From Gemmatimonadota bacterium (GTDB taxonomy: Bacteria; Gemmatimonadota; Gemmatimonadetes; Longimicrobiales; Gaopeijiaceae): DNA of 64,000 bases. Shown in pieces: positions 8,629-18,152 of this stretch; positions within the stretch are counted from its first letter, which is position 1, and each line of letters begins with the position of its first letter. The stretch spans positions 156,130-220,129 of the forward strand of contig JBBEBG010000040.1 in the NCBI GenBank assembly GCA_040882465.1. The letters are read 5' to 3'. The position numbers and the translations under genes are program-made. The notes under the pieces are model-generated. The model was given only the letters and a program-made list of their open reading frames with translations, did not search any database and was not told the DNA's origin.

Positions 8629-9906
8629 ATGTCGAAGCGGACGCTCGAGCTGGACGTCTCGCGGGGCCCTGAAACCGGGATGGACTTCCGTCCCCGCCCC
8701 GGGGCGGCCAGCCCCATTGACGTGGACGTGCCGGACCTCGGCTCGCAGCACATGTTGATCAATGTCGGACCGCAACACCCGGCGACACACGGCGTGCTTC
8801 GCCTGGTCCTCGAGCTCGACGGGGAGACGGTGATCCGGTGTATCCCCCATATCGGATACCTCCACTCCTCCTTCGAAAAACTCGGCGAATTCCGGACCTG
8901 GAATCAGATCGTCACACTGACGGACCGGATGGACTACCTCGCTCCTCTCATCTACAACTGCGCCTACGCGATGGCGGTGGAGAAGATGATGGGCGTGGAG
9001 GTGACGGAGCGGTGCAAGGTGGTGCGGGTGATTTGCATGGAGCTGGATCGGATCTTCTCGCACCTCCTCTGGCTCGGCACCTGGGCGATCGATGTCGGAG
9101 CGTTCACCCCCTTCCTTTACGCATTCCAGGAACGGGAACGGGTCTACAAGCTGCACGACGAGCTCACCGGAGCGCGGATCACCACCTCGGCCACGCGGAT
9201 CGGGGGAATGATGGCGGACCTTCCCGCCGGCTGGGCGGAAGGGGTCCGCGACTTCGCGAACACCGTTCCGAAAACGCTCGACGAGGTGGACACGCTTCTG
9301 GCGCACAATGGGATCCATCTGGGCCGGACGCGCGACGTCGGCGTCATCTCGGGGGAAGACGCGATCAACTGCGGGTTCTCCGGCCCCAACCTGCGCGCCT
9401 CGGGGGTCCCTTACGATCTCCGGAAGGACCGACCGTACTACGACTACGAGACGTACGACTTCGAAGTCCCGATCGGGGAGCATGGCGACTGTTACGATCG
9501 TTACCTCGTCCGCATGGAGGAGATGCGGCAGAGCTGCAAGATTCTGAACCAGGCGCTCGACCGCCTCCCCGGCGGTCCGATCAACGTGGACGACCCGCGA
9601 ATCTCCCTCCCTTCCAAGACGGACTGCATGAACGACATGGAGTCCATGATCCACCACTTCAAGCTGATCATGGATGGAGTTCAGGCGCCGCCCGGGGAGT
9701 CGTATTTCGCGGTGGAAGGGTCGAAGGGGGAGCTCGGAATGTACGTCGTCAGCGACGGGGGGCCCAAGCCGGTCCGCTGGAGGATTCGGCCCCCCTCCTT
9801 CGTGAATCTCTCTGTGATTCCGCGGCTCGTCGAAGGCGGCCTCCTCGCCGATGTCATCGTCGTGAACGCGAGCCTCGACATCGTGCTCGGAGAGATCGAC
9901 CGGTGA
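8629..9906 (+). CDS. nuoD: NADH-quinone oxidoreductase subunit D
   Basis: This 49-kDa-type subunit forms much of the quinone pocket. The signature GPQHPATHGVLRL is near residue 45 and contains the His loop that faces quinone. IGYLHSSFEKL and the C-terminal VVNASLDIVLGEIDR also fit. Its 425 residues match the family. It begins three bases after nuoC and its stop overlaps the nuoE start. Confidence 0.96.
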   Translation: MSKRTLELDVSRGPETGMDFRPRPGAASPIDVDVPDLGSQHMLINVGPQHPATHGVLRLVLELDGETVIRCIPHIGYLHSSFEKLGEFRTWNQIVTLTDRMDYLAPLIYNCAYAMAVEKMMGVEVTERCKVVRVICMELDRIFSHLLWLGTWAIDVGAFTPFLYAFQERERVYKLHDELTGARITTSATRIGGMMADLPAGWAEGVRDFANTVPKTLDEVDTLLAHNGIHLGRTRDVGVISGEDAINCGFSGPNLRASGVPYDLRKDRPYYDYETYDFEVPIGEHGDCYDRYLVRMEEMRQSCKILNQALDRLPGGPINVDDPRISLPSKTDCMNDMESMIHHFKLIMDGVQAPPGESYFAVEGSKGELGMYVVSDGGPKPVRWRIRPPSFVNLSVIPRLVEGGLLADVIVVNASLDIVLGEIDR

Positions 9907-10574
9907 GCGACGGAAGGACGCACCGGGATACCCCGTTTAGAAATCCCGGCTGGGCCGGAAACACGGGGGAGTTCGATCTCACCGAGGCCCAGGTCCGGGG
10001 CGATGACTACGTCGCGACCCGTCCCCTGGACGGTGGGCACGCCTCCGGCGCCCCGACCTATCCATACTTGCTTGCCGAGAAGGATCCCTCCGCGCCTCTC
10101 TTCGAGGGCCCCTATCGGGTGCGTTTCGATAAAATTCTCACGCGTTATCCCGACCGTCAGGGCGCCCTCCTTCCCGTCCTCAACCTCGCACAGGAGCTCC
10201 GGGGCCACATCTCGCCCGAGACGATGGACGAGGTGGCCGGAATGCTTGGCCTCGCGGATGCCTACGTCCGTGGGGTGGCAACTTTCTACACGATGTACAA
10301 CAAGCGGCCGGTGGGCCGCTATCTGATCCAGGTCTGCACAAACATCTCCTGCAATCTCTGCGGGGGGGACGAGGTGCTCGCTGCCTTCCTCGAGCACGCG
10401 GGGGTGGAGTTGGGCGGAACTTCCGACGACGGCCTTTTCACCGTGACCGAGGTGGAATGCCTTGCCGCCTGCGGATTTCCGACCGCGGTCCAGATCAACT
10501 CGCGGTACTACGAAAATGTGATACCCGTTGGCGTCCCCGACCTCCTCGACCGGCTCCGGAGAGGGGTGCAGTAG
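9903..10574 (+). CDS. nuoE: NADH-quinone oxidoreductase subunit E
   Basis: Thioredoxin-like subunit holding the [2Fe-2S] cluster N1a. Ligands are C145, C150 (CTNISC), C186 and C190 (CLAAC). The GTG 9903 start overlaps nuoD. The first 70 or so residues (to FEGPYRVRFDKIL) are an N-terminal extension not usual in NuoE, which normally begins close to the ILTRYP helix; no internal start with a ribosome site removes it convincingly. Confidence 0.93.
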   Translation: MSDGRTHRDTPFRNPGWAGNTGEFDLTEAQVRGDDYVATRPLDGGHASGAPTYPYLLAEKDPSAPLFEGPYRVRFDKILTRYPDRQGALLPVLNLAQELRGHISPETMDEVAGMLGLADAYVRGVATFYTMYNKRPVGRYLIQVCTNISCNLCGGDEVLAAFLEHAGVELGGTSDDGLFTVTEVECLAACGFPTAVQINSRYYENVIPVGVPDLLDRLRRGVQ

Positions 10575-11867
10575 ATGGCGTATCCCTACACCCACGAGAA
10601 GGAAGTCCGCCTTCTGAGCCGCGGCTGGGGTGATCCGGCGGCGCGGACGCTTGCCGGTGCAAGGGCGATGGGCGGGTACGAGGGGCTGGCGAAGGCGCTG
10701 GAGCTCGGACGCGAAAAGGTGATCGAGGAGGTGAAGGCGTCGGGGCTCCGGGGGAGGGGAGGGGCCGGCTTCCCCACCGGGATGAAGTGGTCCTTCATGC
10801 CGAAGGAGAAAAGGGGCCCCCACTACCTCTGCTGCAACGCCGACGAGTCCGAGCCGGGAACTTTCAAGGACCGTGAGCTCCTGCGCTGGACGCCGCACCA
10901 GTTGATCGAAGGGTGCCTGATCGCGGCGTACGCGATCCAGGCCGAACACGCCTACCTCTACTGCCGGGGTGAGTTCTTCGAAGCGAACCAGGTGCTCGCG
11001 CGGGCGGTCGCAGAGGCATACGAGGCCGGGCTCGCCGGGGAGAAGATCCTGGGCTCGGGCATCACGATCGATCTGACCGTGCACCAGGGAGCGGGGGCCT
11101 ATATCTGTGGGGAAGAGACTGCCCTCATGAACTCGCTCGAGGGGCGCCGCGGCCTCCCTCGGGTCAAGCCTCCGTTCCCGGCCGCAGCCGGACTCTTTAA
11201 CCGCCCGACGACGATCAATAATGTCGAGACCCTTTGCGCCGTCCCGCACATCATAAAAAACGGAGGCGCCTGGTATCGGCAGTGGGGAAGCGAAAAGAGC
11301 CCGGGCACGAAGCTCTTTTGCGTGAGTGGGCACGTGGTGCGCCCGGGGAACTACGAGCTTCCCCTCGGCTTCCCGCTCCAGGAGCTGATCTACGACGTCT
11401 GCGGCGGCTTTCGCGAGGGAAGGCGGCTCAAGGCGGTGATTCCCGGGGGGAGCTCCGTCCCCATCATGTCAGAAGCGGAGTGCCTCGACTGCTCGCTCGA
11501 CTACGAGGGGGTCGCCGCGAAGGGGTCCATGCTCGGGTGCGCCTCGGTGATCGTGATGGACGACAGCACGAACATCGTGAAGCAGGTCCGCAGAATGGTG
11601 GACTTTTACGCCCACGAATCGTGTGGACAATGCACTCCCTGCCGCGAAGGGACCACCTGGCTCTCGCGAATCCTCGTCCGAATCGAGACCGGGCGCGGAA
11701 CCGAGGAGGACCTCCAGACCCTGCTCGACCTGGGAAAGCAGATGACCGGGACGACGATCTGCGTGCTATCGGATTCCGCGGCGGCGCCCGTCGCCTCTTC
11801 CATCCAGAAGTTCCGCGACGACTACCTCGCCCTGATCCGCCAGGGCGAGGCGGTCGGGGCCGCCTGA
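10575..11867 (+). CDS. nuoF: NADH-quinone oxidoreductase subunit F
   Basis: The NADH-binding and FMN-binding subunit, where electrons enter complex I. The glycine-rich FMN loop RGRGGAGFPTG is at about 55-65, GAGAYICGEETAL at about 175-187, and the N3 [4Fe-4S] ligands are in ESCGQCTPCREG (about 349-360) with a further Cys in TTICVLSD. At 430 residues it is full length. The ATG directly follows the nuoE stop. Confidence 0.97.
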   Translation: MAYPYTHEKEVRLLSRGWGDPAARTLAGARAMGGYEGLAKALELGREKVIEEVKASGLRGRGGAGFPTGMKWSFMPKEKRGPHYLCCNADESEPGTFKDRELLRWTPHQLIEGCLIAAYAIQAEHAYLYCRGEFFEANQVLARAVAEAYEAGLAGEKILGSGITIDLTVHQGAGAYICGEETALMNSLEGRRGLPRVKPPFPAAAGLFNRPTTINNVETLCAVPHIIKNGGAWYRQWGSEKSPGTKLFCVSGHVVRPGNYELPLGFPLQELIYDVCGGFREGRRLKAVIPGGSSVPIMSEAECLDCSLDYEGVAAKGSMLGCASVIVMDDSTNIVKQVRRMVDFYAHESCGQCTPCREGTTWLSRILVRIETGRGTEEDLQTLLDLGKQMTGTTICVLSDSAAAPVASSIQKFRDDYLALIRQGEAVGAA

Positions 11868-11874
11868 GGAGCCG

Positions 11875-13383
11875 ATGGACGCGCCGAAGCCGCAAGCGGT
11901 CACGCTGACCATCGACGAGCGGGAGGTCACCGTTCCGAAGGGGACGACGATCCTCCGCGCCGCGGAGTCAATCGGGATCGAGATTCCCCGGTATTGTTAC
12001 CATCCGGGGCTCTCCTCTCCGGCCCAGTGCCGGATTTGCCTCGTAGAGGTCGTGGGGGCGCCGAAGCTCGCCGCCTCCTGCGTGACGGAGGCGATGGAGG
12101 GCCAGCAGGTTCGGACGCAGAGCGAGCCTGCCCTCGAGATGCGCCGCGGTGTCCTCGAGTTCTACCTCGCCAACCATCCCCTCGACTGCCCCATCTGCGA
12201 CCAGTCGGGTGAGTGCAAGCTCCAGGACTACGTACACGCGGAGGGGCGTGAGCACGGCCGGAGCCGCGAGCCGAAGCGCGTCTTTGGTAGGGACGACTTC
12301 GGAGGAGACGTCCTCTTTTACGGGGACCGGTGCGTCATGTGCACGCGCTGCGTACGCTTCATGAACGAGATGGCCCAGGATCCGCGGCTGGCCGTCGTCG
12401 AGCGGGGGAACCGTTCGATCATTGACACCTTCTTCGACGAGGGGGTCGAAGGGTCGCCCTACTCCGGAAACATCGTGGACATCTGTCCGGTCGGGGCGCT
12501 CGTCTCGAAGGACTTCCTGCACAAGGCGCGCGCCTGGGATCTCGAACACACGCCGTCGGTCTGCCCGAATTGCTCGCAGGGGTGCAATATCGAGATCCAC
12601 ACGCGAGACAACCTCGTCCAGAGGCTGAAGCCCAGGGATAACCCCGAGGTGAACCAGTACTGGATGTGCGACTACGGACGCGCCCGGTACGAATGGCTCA
12701 ACCGGGGGGACCGCATCGAGGCGCCACTCATCCGCACCGGAGAGCGTGACGCCCGGGCCGCTGCCTCTTGGGAGGAGGCGATCCGCGCGGCCGCGGCCGA
12801 GCTCGGGGGCGCGGAAGGCCCCGTTCGCGCCGTCGCATCCGCCTTCGTGTCGAACGAGGCGCTCGTGGCGCTCGCCACCCTCGTCGAGGCGCTGGGAGGG
12901 GGCGAGATCGTCTTCCGCTCACCGCGCACCGTGGGAGAGATCCCTCTCCCGGGCTTCGAGAAACTCGCGCGCCGGGAGGACCTGGCCCCGAACCGGGAGG
13001 GGGCGGAAGCTCTCGGAATGAAGCGAGTGGGAACGAACGACGCGACGGGAGGACTCGAGTCGCTCGCCGCGCACGCCGGGAAGCTCGTCGTCTTGGGCGA
13101 CGAGCTCGAGGATGCGGGCCCGGAGTTCGGCGCGGAAGCCGCGGCCTACCTCTACCTCGGCAGTTATCCGACGGAGGGAGCCGGGCGCGCGAAGGTCGTC
13201 CTGCCCATCACGACCTTCGCCGAAGAAGAGGGGAGCTTCACGAACCACGCCAGAATCGTCCAGCGGTACGAGCCGGCGCTCCAGGCCCCCGGGATGGCGC
13301 GCCCGGCTGCCACGGTCCTGGAGGCGCTTCGTGCGGCGCTCGGGACGCCGGCCGGGGCGCTCGCAGGACGCCGAGGAAGCTGA
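11875..13383 (+). CDS. nuoG: NADH-quinone oxidoreductase subunit G, compact form
   Basis: Electron-wire subunit. Cluster ligands are all visible: [2Fe-2S] C41, C52, C55, C69; N5 H101, C105, C108, C114; N4 C153, C156, C159, C204; and a fourth set C230, C233, C237, C265, which corresponds to the optional cluster N7. After residue 280 the molybdopterin-like domain is only about 220 residues, so the protein is 502 long against roughly 680-900 in textbook NuoG. The ending (VVLPITTFAEEEGSFTN) is the family's normal distal part, so the middle rather than the end is missing. The reading frame is clean. Confidence 0.93.
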   Translation: MDAPKPQAVTLTIDEREVTVPKGTTILRAAESIGIEIPRYCYHPGLSSPAQCRICLVEVVGAPKLAASCVTEAMEGQQVRTQSEPALEMRRGVLEFYLANHPLDCPICDQSGECKLQDYVHAEGREHGRSREPKRVFGRDDFGGDVLFYGDRCVMCTRCVRFMNEMAQDPRLAVVERGNRSIIDTFFDEGVEGSPYSGNIVDICPVGALVSKDFLHKARAWDLEHTPSVCPNCSQGCNIEIHTRDNLVQRLKPRDNPEVNQYWMCDYGRARYEWLNRGDRIEAPLIRTGERDARAAASWEEAIRAAAAELGGAEGPVRAVASAFVSNEALVALATLVEALGGGEIVFRSPRTVGEIPLPGFEKLARREDLAPNREGAEALGMKRVGTNDATGGLESLAAHAGKLVVLGDELEDAGPEFGAEAAAYLYLGSYPTEGAGRAKVVLPITTFAEEEGSFTNHARIVQRYEPALQAPGMARPAATVLEALRAALGTPAGALAGRRGS

Positions 13384-13386
13384 ACG

Positions 13387-14622
13387 GTGGAGACGCTTTC
13401 GCCCACCGCCTTCCTGGTCGCCTCGGCGATCAAGGTTCTCGTCGTGTTCACGGGGATCCTCGTGGTCGTGGCGTACACGACGCTCGCGGAGCGGCGCGTA
13501 TCGGCCTTCATCCAGGACCGGCTCGGTCCGAATCGGGTGGGACCCTTCGGACTCCTCCAGCCGATCGCGGACGGGATCAAGAACATCCTGAAAGAAGAGA
13601 CGATGCCGGCGACGGCGAACCGCTTCTTCTTCGTCCTCGCCCCCTCGCTCGCGATCATCCCCGCGCTCGTGACCTTCGCGGTGATCCCTTTCGCGGCTCC
13701 GCTCCCGACGCCGTGGGGTGTCGTGGACATGGTCGTGGCCGACCTTCCCATCGGAATCCTTTATATCCTGGCGCTCTCGTCCCTCGCGGTTTATGGGCTT
13801 TTCCTCGCGGGGTGGTCGTCCAACAACAAATATGCCTTCCTCGGGGGCGTGCGCTCGTCGGCGCAGATGATCTCGTACGAGGTGGCGCTCGGGCTCTCTC
13901 TGGTCCCGGTCCTCATGCTCGCGGGGAATGTCACGTTGACCGAGATCGTGCACGAGCAGCAGGCGATGGGAATCTGGTTTCTCTTTCCCCTCTCGCTCGC
14001 CTTTGTCCTCTTCGTGATTTCTTCGTTCGCGGAGACGAACCGCCTCCCCTTCGACCTTCCCGAAGCCGAGTCGGAGTTGATCACCGGATACCACACGGAA
14101 TATTCGGCGATGAAGTTTTCGATGTTCTTCATCGCGGAGTACTCGCACGTCCTGACGGCCTCGGCCCTCATGGCGACGCTCTTCTTGGGCGGATGGAGCA
14201 TCCCCTTCTGGTCCGGCGACGAGATGTTCTGGTACGAAGGAGCCCTTATCTCGGGGTTCACGGCCGCAGGCGACGCGATTCCCGCCAGCCCCGCGTGGTG
14301 GAAGTCGCTGCTCACCTTCCTCTCCTTCGCGGCGAAGACAGGGTTTTTCATTTTGCTCTTCATCTGGGTGCGGTGGACCCTGCCACGCTTCCGCTACGAC
14401 CAGGTGATGCAACTCGGGTGGAAGGTGATGCTCCCAAGCGCTCTCGCTTACCTGATGCTCGTCGGGGGGACGATCCTCGCCCTCGATCAACTCGGTGTGG
14501 AGGGATTTGCTTTCGGCGGAGTCCTCACCCTCGTGAGTGCGGTGGCCACGGGCTTCTTCATCTTCGTCCTCGATCGCGGACGGATCATCCGCGGGGCGGC
14601 GATGAGGGAGGGGTCGGGATGA
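13387..14622 (+). CDS. nuoH: NADH-quinone oxidoreductase subunit H
   Basis: Membrane subunit joining the quinone pocket to the proton pumps. Family motifs include ERRVSAFIQDRLGPNRVGP near residue 37 and ETNRLPFDLPEAESELITGYH near residue 218. About eight membrane segments over 411 residues. GTG start at 13387, three bases after nuoG; the end overlaps nuoI (ATGA). The C-terminal 50 residues add an extra pair of hydrophobic segments. Confidence 0.95.
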   Translation: METLSPTAFLVASAIKVLVVFTGILVVVAYTTLAERRVSAFIQDRLGPNRVGPFGLLQPIADGIKNILKEETMPATANRFFFVLAPSLAIIPALVTFAVIPFAAPLPTPWGVVDMVVADLPIGILYILALSSLAVYGLFLAGWSSNNKYAFLGGVRSSAQMISYEVALGLSLVPVLMLAGNVTLTEIVHEQQAMGIWFLFPLSLAFVLFVISSFAETNRLPFDLPEAESELITGYHTEYSAMKFSMFFIAEYSHVLTASALMATLFLGGWSIPFWSGDEMFWYEGALISGFTAAGDAIPASPAWWKSLLTFLSFAAKTGFFILLFIWVRWTLPRFRYDQVMQLGWKVMLPSALAYLMLVGGTILALDQLGVEGFAFGGVLTLVSAVATGFFIFVLDRGRIIRGAAMREGSG

Positions 14623-15119
14623 CGATCTCGGTCAAAGTCATGCGGCGTCCGGAGCCGGGCGAGACCTCGTATCTCCGCGCCACGCTCAGGGGGATGGCGC
14701 TCACTTTCAAGCACCTGGTGAACCCGAAGAAGGTCACCGTCGAGTACCCGGAGGAACGCCCGGATCTCTCCCCCCGTTGGCGGGGAACGCATGTCATGGA
14801 GACGCATGCGGACGGGCGTCCCAAGTGCGTTGCGTGCGGGCTCTGCCCGACCGTCTGCCCGGCGAACTGCATCCGGCTTGTCGGGGGCGAAGACGACATG
14901 GGGAACCGTTACCCCCTCGTCTACGAGATCGACGAGTTCCGCTGCATCTTCTGCGGAATGTGCCAGGAGGTCTGCCCCGTCGAGGCGATCCATGTGGGCG
15001 TCCACTTCGAAAACGCGGAGTACACTCGCGACCGCTTCGTCTACGACCTCGACCGGCTGATGGCGCAGGAGCATCCGAGCACCCTGCTCTGGGATCCCTC
15101 CGACGGCGCCTCGGAGTGA
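14619..15119 (+). CDS. nuoI: NADH-quinone oxidoreductase subunit I
   Basis: Ferredoxin-like subunit with clusters N6a and N6b, feeding electrons to NuoB. Two CxxCxxCxxxCP motifs are present: CVACGLCPTVCPANC and CIFCGMCQEVCPVEA. At 166 residues it has the normal length. The start ATG 14619 overlaps the nuoH stop. Confidence 0.96.
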   Translation: MTISVKVMRRPEPGETSYLRATLRGMALTFKHLVNPKKVTVEYPEERPDLSPRWRGTHVMETHADGRPKCVACGLCPTVCPANCIRLVGGEDDMGNRYPLVYEIDEFRCIFCGMCQEVCPVEAIHVGVHFENAEYTRDRFVYDLDRLMAQEHPSTLLWDPSDGASE

Positions 15120-15131
15120 GCGCTCCGCCGC

Positions 15132-15656
15132 ATGGCTGACGTCCTCTTCTACGTCTTGGCGGCAATGGTCGTCGGTGGGGCGAGCGGGGTCGTGCTCCAG
15201 CGCAGTCCGGTCGGGAGCCTTCTCTTCATGGTCGGGACGCTCGCCTCCGTCGCGGGGATCTTCGTCCTCCTCGAGGCGCACTTCCTCGCGGCCGTCCAGG
15301 TCATCGTCTACGCGGGGGCCATCATGGTCCTCTTCCTCTTCGTGATCATGCTTCTGAACCTGGGGCACGATTACCAGGCCGACATGAAACGGGGATTCGG
15401 GGCTTTTTTCGCTTTCGGGACCACCGGGCTCATGGCGGGACTCCTCGCTCGGCAGTTGGGCGGTGCGGGAGAAAATCCGATTTACCAGTACTTCCCGGGG
15501 CCCGATGGGATGGATCGCATCCTCGCGGAGGAAGGGGTGATCGGAGCCGTCGCGCGGCCACTTTTCACCGAGTACGTCGTCGCCTTCGAGCTCGTCGGAA
15601 TCCTCCTCCTGGTGGCGCTCGTGGGTGCGGTGGCGCTCGCCCGCGGGAGGGGATGA
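15132..15656 (+). CDS. nuoJ: NADH-quinone oxidoreductase subunit J
   Basis: Five-helix membrane subunit of complex I, 174 residues. The family segment [23 protein letters not shown] is at about 54-77. The start is ATG 15132, 12 bases past nuoI. A soluble loop with Tyr/Pro-rich sequence lies between the fourth and fifth helices. Confidence 0.94.
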   Translation: MADVLFYVLAAMVVGGASGVVLQRSPVGSLLFMVGTLASVAGIFVLLEAHFLAAVQVIVYAGAIMVLFLFVIMLLNLGHDYQADMKRGFGAFFAFGTTGLMAGLLARQLGGAGENPIYQYFPGPDGMDRILAEEGVIGAVARPLFTEYVVAFELVGILLLVALVGAVALARGRG

Positions 15657-15660
15657 CCTG

Positions 15661-15954
15661 ATGCTCCCCGAAAGCCTGATCCTGGGTGCGATCCTCTTTG
15701 TCATCGGAACCTTCGGCGTCCTGGTGCGAAGGAACGCGATCATCATTTTCCTCTGCATCGAGATCCAGCTGAACGCAGTGAACCTGACCTTCGTGGCCCT
15801 CTCGCGGTACCTCGGGATCGAAGGGCAACTGTTCGTCTTTTTCGTGATGACGGTGGCGGCGGCAGAAGCGGCCGTGGGACTCGCGATCATCATCTCCATC
15901 TTCCGTCACTACAAGTCGGTGAACGTGGACAACTTCAACCTCCTGAAGTGGTGA
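15661..15954 (+). CDS. nuoK: NADH-quinone oxidoreductase subunit K
   Basis: Small 97-residue antiporter-related membrane subunit with three helices. Conserved Glu residues sit in the membrane ([13 protein letters not shown] and [12 protein letters not shown]). The start ATG 15661 is chosen over a longer upstream reading because [15 protein letters not shown] matches the family N-terminus and follows a GATGACCTG gap from nuoJ. Confidence 0.95.
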   Translation: MLPESLILGAILFVIGTFGVLVRRNAIIIFLCIEIQLNAVNLTFVALSRYLGIEGQLFVFFVMTVAAAEAAVGLAIIISIFRHYKSVNVDNFNLLKW

Positions 15955-15958
15955 CCTG

Positions 15959-18142
15959 ATGGGCGAGTTCGAGCCTCTCCTTCCGGGGGCGATCCTCCTC
16001 CTTCCCCTCCTCGGCTTCGTGCTGAACGGGGGGCTCGCGCTCGCATCGGGGATGCGAGGGGCGAAGGCGCTGCGCGCGGAGTCGGGAAGCGGTCACGCGG
16101 GCTCGGACGGGGTCCACGCCGGCGGGGACGCGCGGGGCGAGGATCCGGGTGCCTCGGATCACGCGAAGCCGGGGGATGAGGCCCGGGGTGAGGGTCGCGC
16201 GCTGACGCATGTCCTCCCCACCTGGATCGGTCCGGGGCTGATCGGCGCGGCTTTTCTCCTGACCGCCCTGAACTTCCTCCGGATGGCCGGAGCGGAGACG
16301 CACGAACCGGTGATCCGGAGCTACTGGACCTGGATGGCGACGGGCTCCTTCACGGTCGAGGTGGCCCTCCAGCTCGATGCGCTTTCGATGATCATGATGT
16401 CGGTGATCACGGGCGTGGGTTTCCTCATCCACGTCTTCAGCGTCGGATACATGAGGGAGGACCCCGGCTATGCGCGTTATTTCGCGTATCTGAACCTCTT
16501 CGTCTTTTTCATGCTGGTCCTCGTGATGGGGGCGAGTTTCCCGGTAATGTTCGTGGGGTGGGAGGGAGTGGGGCTCTGCTCCTATCTCCTGATCGGGTTC
16601 TGGTTCCAGGACCGAGAGAAGGCCGACGCGGGGAAGAAGGCCTTCATCGTGAACCGGATCGGGGACTTCGGATTCCTCCTCGCGATCTTCCTTCTTTTCG
16701 CGAATCTCGGGGCGGTGGACTACCTCGGGGTCTTCGCGGTGGCGGAGGAAGGACTCGTTTACGGTGGCGGGGTTGCCACGGCGATTGCCCTCTTCCTCCT
16801 CCTCGGGGCGGTGGGGAAGAGCGCGCAGGTCCCTCTTTATGTCTGGCTTCCGGACGCGATGGCGGGCCCTACGCCGGTGTCCGCGCTCATCCACGCCGCG
16901 ACGATGGTGACGGCGGGCGTCTATCTGGTGGCCAGAGCGGGCGTCCTCTTCGCGCTTGCGCCCATCGGGGCGGCGGCGGTCGCGACGGTGGGGGCCGTCA
17001 CGGCCCTTTTTGCCGCGACGATCGCCCTCCAACAGAACGACATCAAGAAGGTTCTCGCGTACTCCACCGTCTCCCAGCTCGGCTTCATGTTTCTCGGCGT
17101 CGGGGTCGGCGCGTACGCGGCGGGGGTCTTCCACCTCATGACGCACGCCTTCTTCAAGGCGCTTCTTTTCCTCGGCGCCGGCGCCGTCATCCACTCGATG
17201 CACCACGCGCTCCACGCGACGCACTCGAAGTGGGACGCGCAGGACATGCGGAACATGGGCGGGCTCCGCCGCTTCATGCCGCTGACGTGGGCCACGATGG
17301 GGATCGCGACACTGGCGATCGCGGGGGTCTGGCCTTTTGCGGGCTTTTTCTCGAAGGACGAGATCATCTGGTACGCCGGGGCGTCGGCCGGAACGGGGTT
17401 CGGCGCGCTCTTCACGGTGTTGTGGGGGATGTCGCTCGCCGCCGCAATCCTCACGGCCGTTTACATGACGCGCATGATGATGTTGACCTTCCACGGGTCG
17501 AATCGGACGGGGGCGAAGGAGGCCGGACACCTCCACGAGGCCCCGCTCACGATGACGGTGCCCCTGGTCATCCTGGCGGTCCTCTCCGTTTTTGGCGGAT
17601 GGATCAACGTCCCCGAATCCGTACATCAGTCCGTGTTCGGCGGCTTCGGGCTTCTCCCGATGTCCGAGTGGCTCCATCACTGGCTGGAGCCGGTCACGGA
17701 GGCGGCGACCCGGATCCGCGAGGCGCATCTGGGCACGTACGCGAGCGCCGCCCCGCTCGGAGGCGGACATGTCACCTGGGGCGCGATTACGACGGGGATC
17801 GCGTTGGCCGTCGTCCTGCTTACGGCGCGATCGGTCTCGCGCGCCGAGGTCCGTCCGGCCGTCTCATCCGTACCGCCTACGGGGTTCGCGAAGGTCCTCC
17901 ACGACAAGTGGTACGTGGACGAGTTTTATGATCGCGCGATCGTTCGGCCGGTTCTCTCCGTATCGCGCTTCGCCTGGCGATGGATCGATGCGTTCCTGAT
18001 TGACGGCGTCGTGAACGCGGTGGGACGGGTCACCCGGGCCTTTGGCTGGATCGGCTCCCTCTTCCAGACGGGTCAGGTGACGACTTATGCCTTTGTCCTC
18101 ACTCTCGGCGCCCTGGCGATCCTGGGCGTCCTGATCCTGTGA
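15959..18142 (+). CDS. nuoL: NADH-quinone oxidoreductase subunit L
   Basis: Distal proton-pumping subunit with the long lateral helix, 727 residues. Family motifs: WEGVGLCSYLLIGFW, VPLYVWLPDAMAGPTPVSAL and QQNDIKKVLAYSTVSQLG. The C-terminal lateral helix and final anchor helix are present. Between the first and second membrane helices (about residues 31-83) is a hydrophilic insert rich in Gly, His, Asp and Arg, which is not part of typical NuoL. The reading frame is intact throughout. Confidence 0.95.
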   Translation: MGEFEPLLPGAILLLPLLGFVLNGGLALASGMRGAKALRAESGSGHAGSDGVHAGGDARGEDPGASDHAKPGDEARGEGRALTHVLPTWIGPGLIGAAFLLTALNFLRMAGAETHEPVIRSYWTWMATGSFTVEVALQLDALSMIMMSVITGVGFLIHVFSVGYMREDPGYARYFAYLNLFVFFMLVLVMGASFPVMFVGWEGVGLCSYLLIGFWFQDREKADAGKKAFIVNRIGDFGFLLAIFLLFANLGAVDYLGVFAVAEEGLVYGGGVATAIALFLLLGAVGKSAQVPLYVWLPDAMAGPTPVSALIHAATMVTAGVYLVARAGVLFALAPIGAAAVATVGAVTALFAATIALQQNDIKKVLAYSTVSQLGFMFLGVGVGAYAAGVFHLMTHAFFKALLFLGAGAVIHSMHHALHATHSKWDAQDMRNMGGLRRFMPLTWATMGIATLAIAGVWPFAGFFSKDEIIWYAGASAGTGFGALFTVLWGMSLAAAILTAVYMTRMMMLTFHGSNRTGAKEAGHLHEAPLTMTVPLVILAVLSVFGGWINVPESVHQSVFGGFGLLPMSEWLHHWLEPVTEAATRIREAHLGTYASAAPLGGGHVTWGAITTGIALAVVLLTARSVSRAEVRPAVSSVPPTGFAKVLHDKWYVDEFYDRAIVRPVLSVSRFAWRWIDAFLIDGVVNAVGRVTRAFGWIGSLFQTGQVTTYAFVLTLGALAILGVLIL

Positions 18143-18152
18143 GGCACATGCG

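Noticed and set aside
15935..17770. A 611-residue open frame antisense to nuoL
   Set aside because: Long antisense frames are expected in high-GC genes; its composition is Arg/Glu/His-rich with no domain, and nuoL on the other strand is certain.
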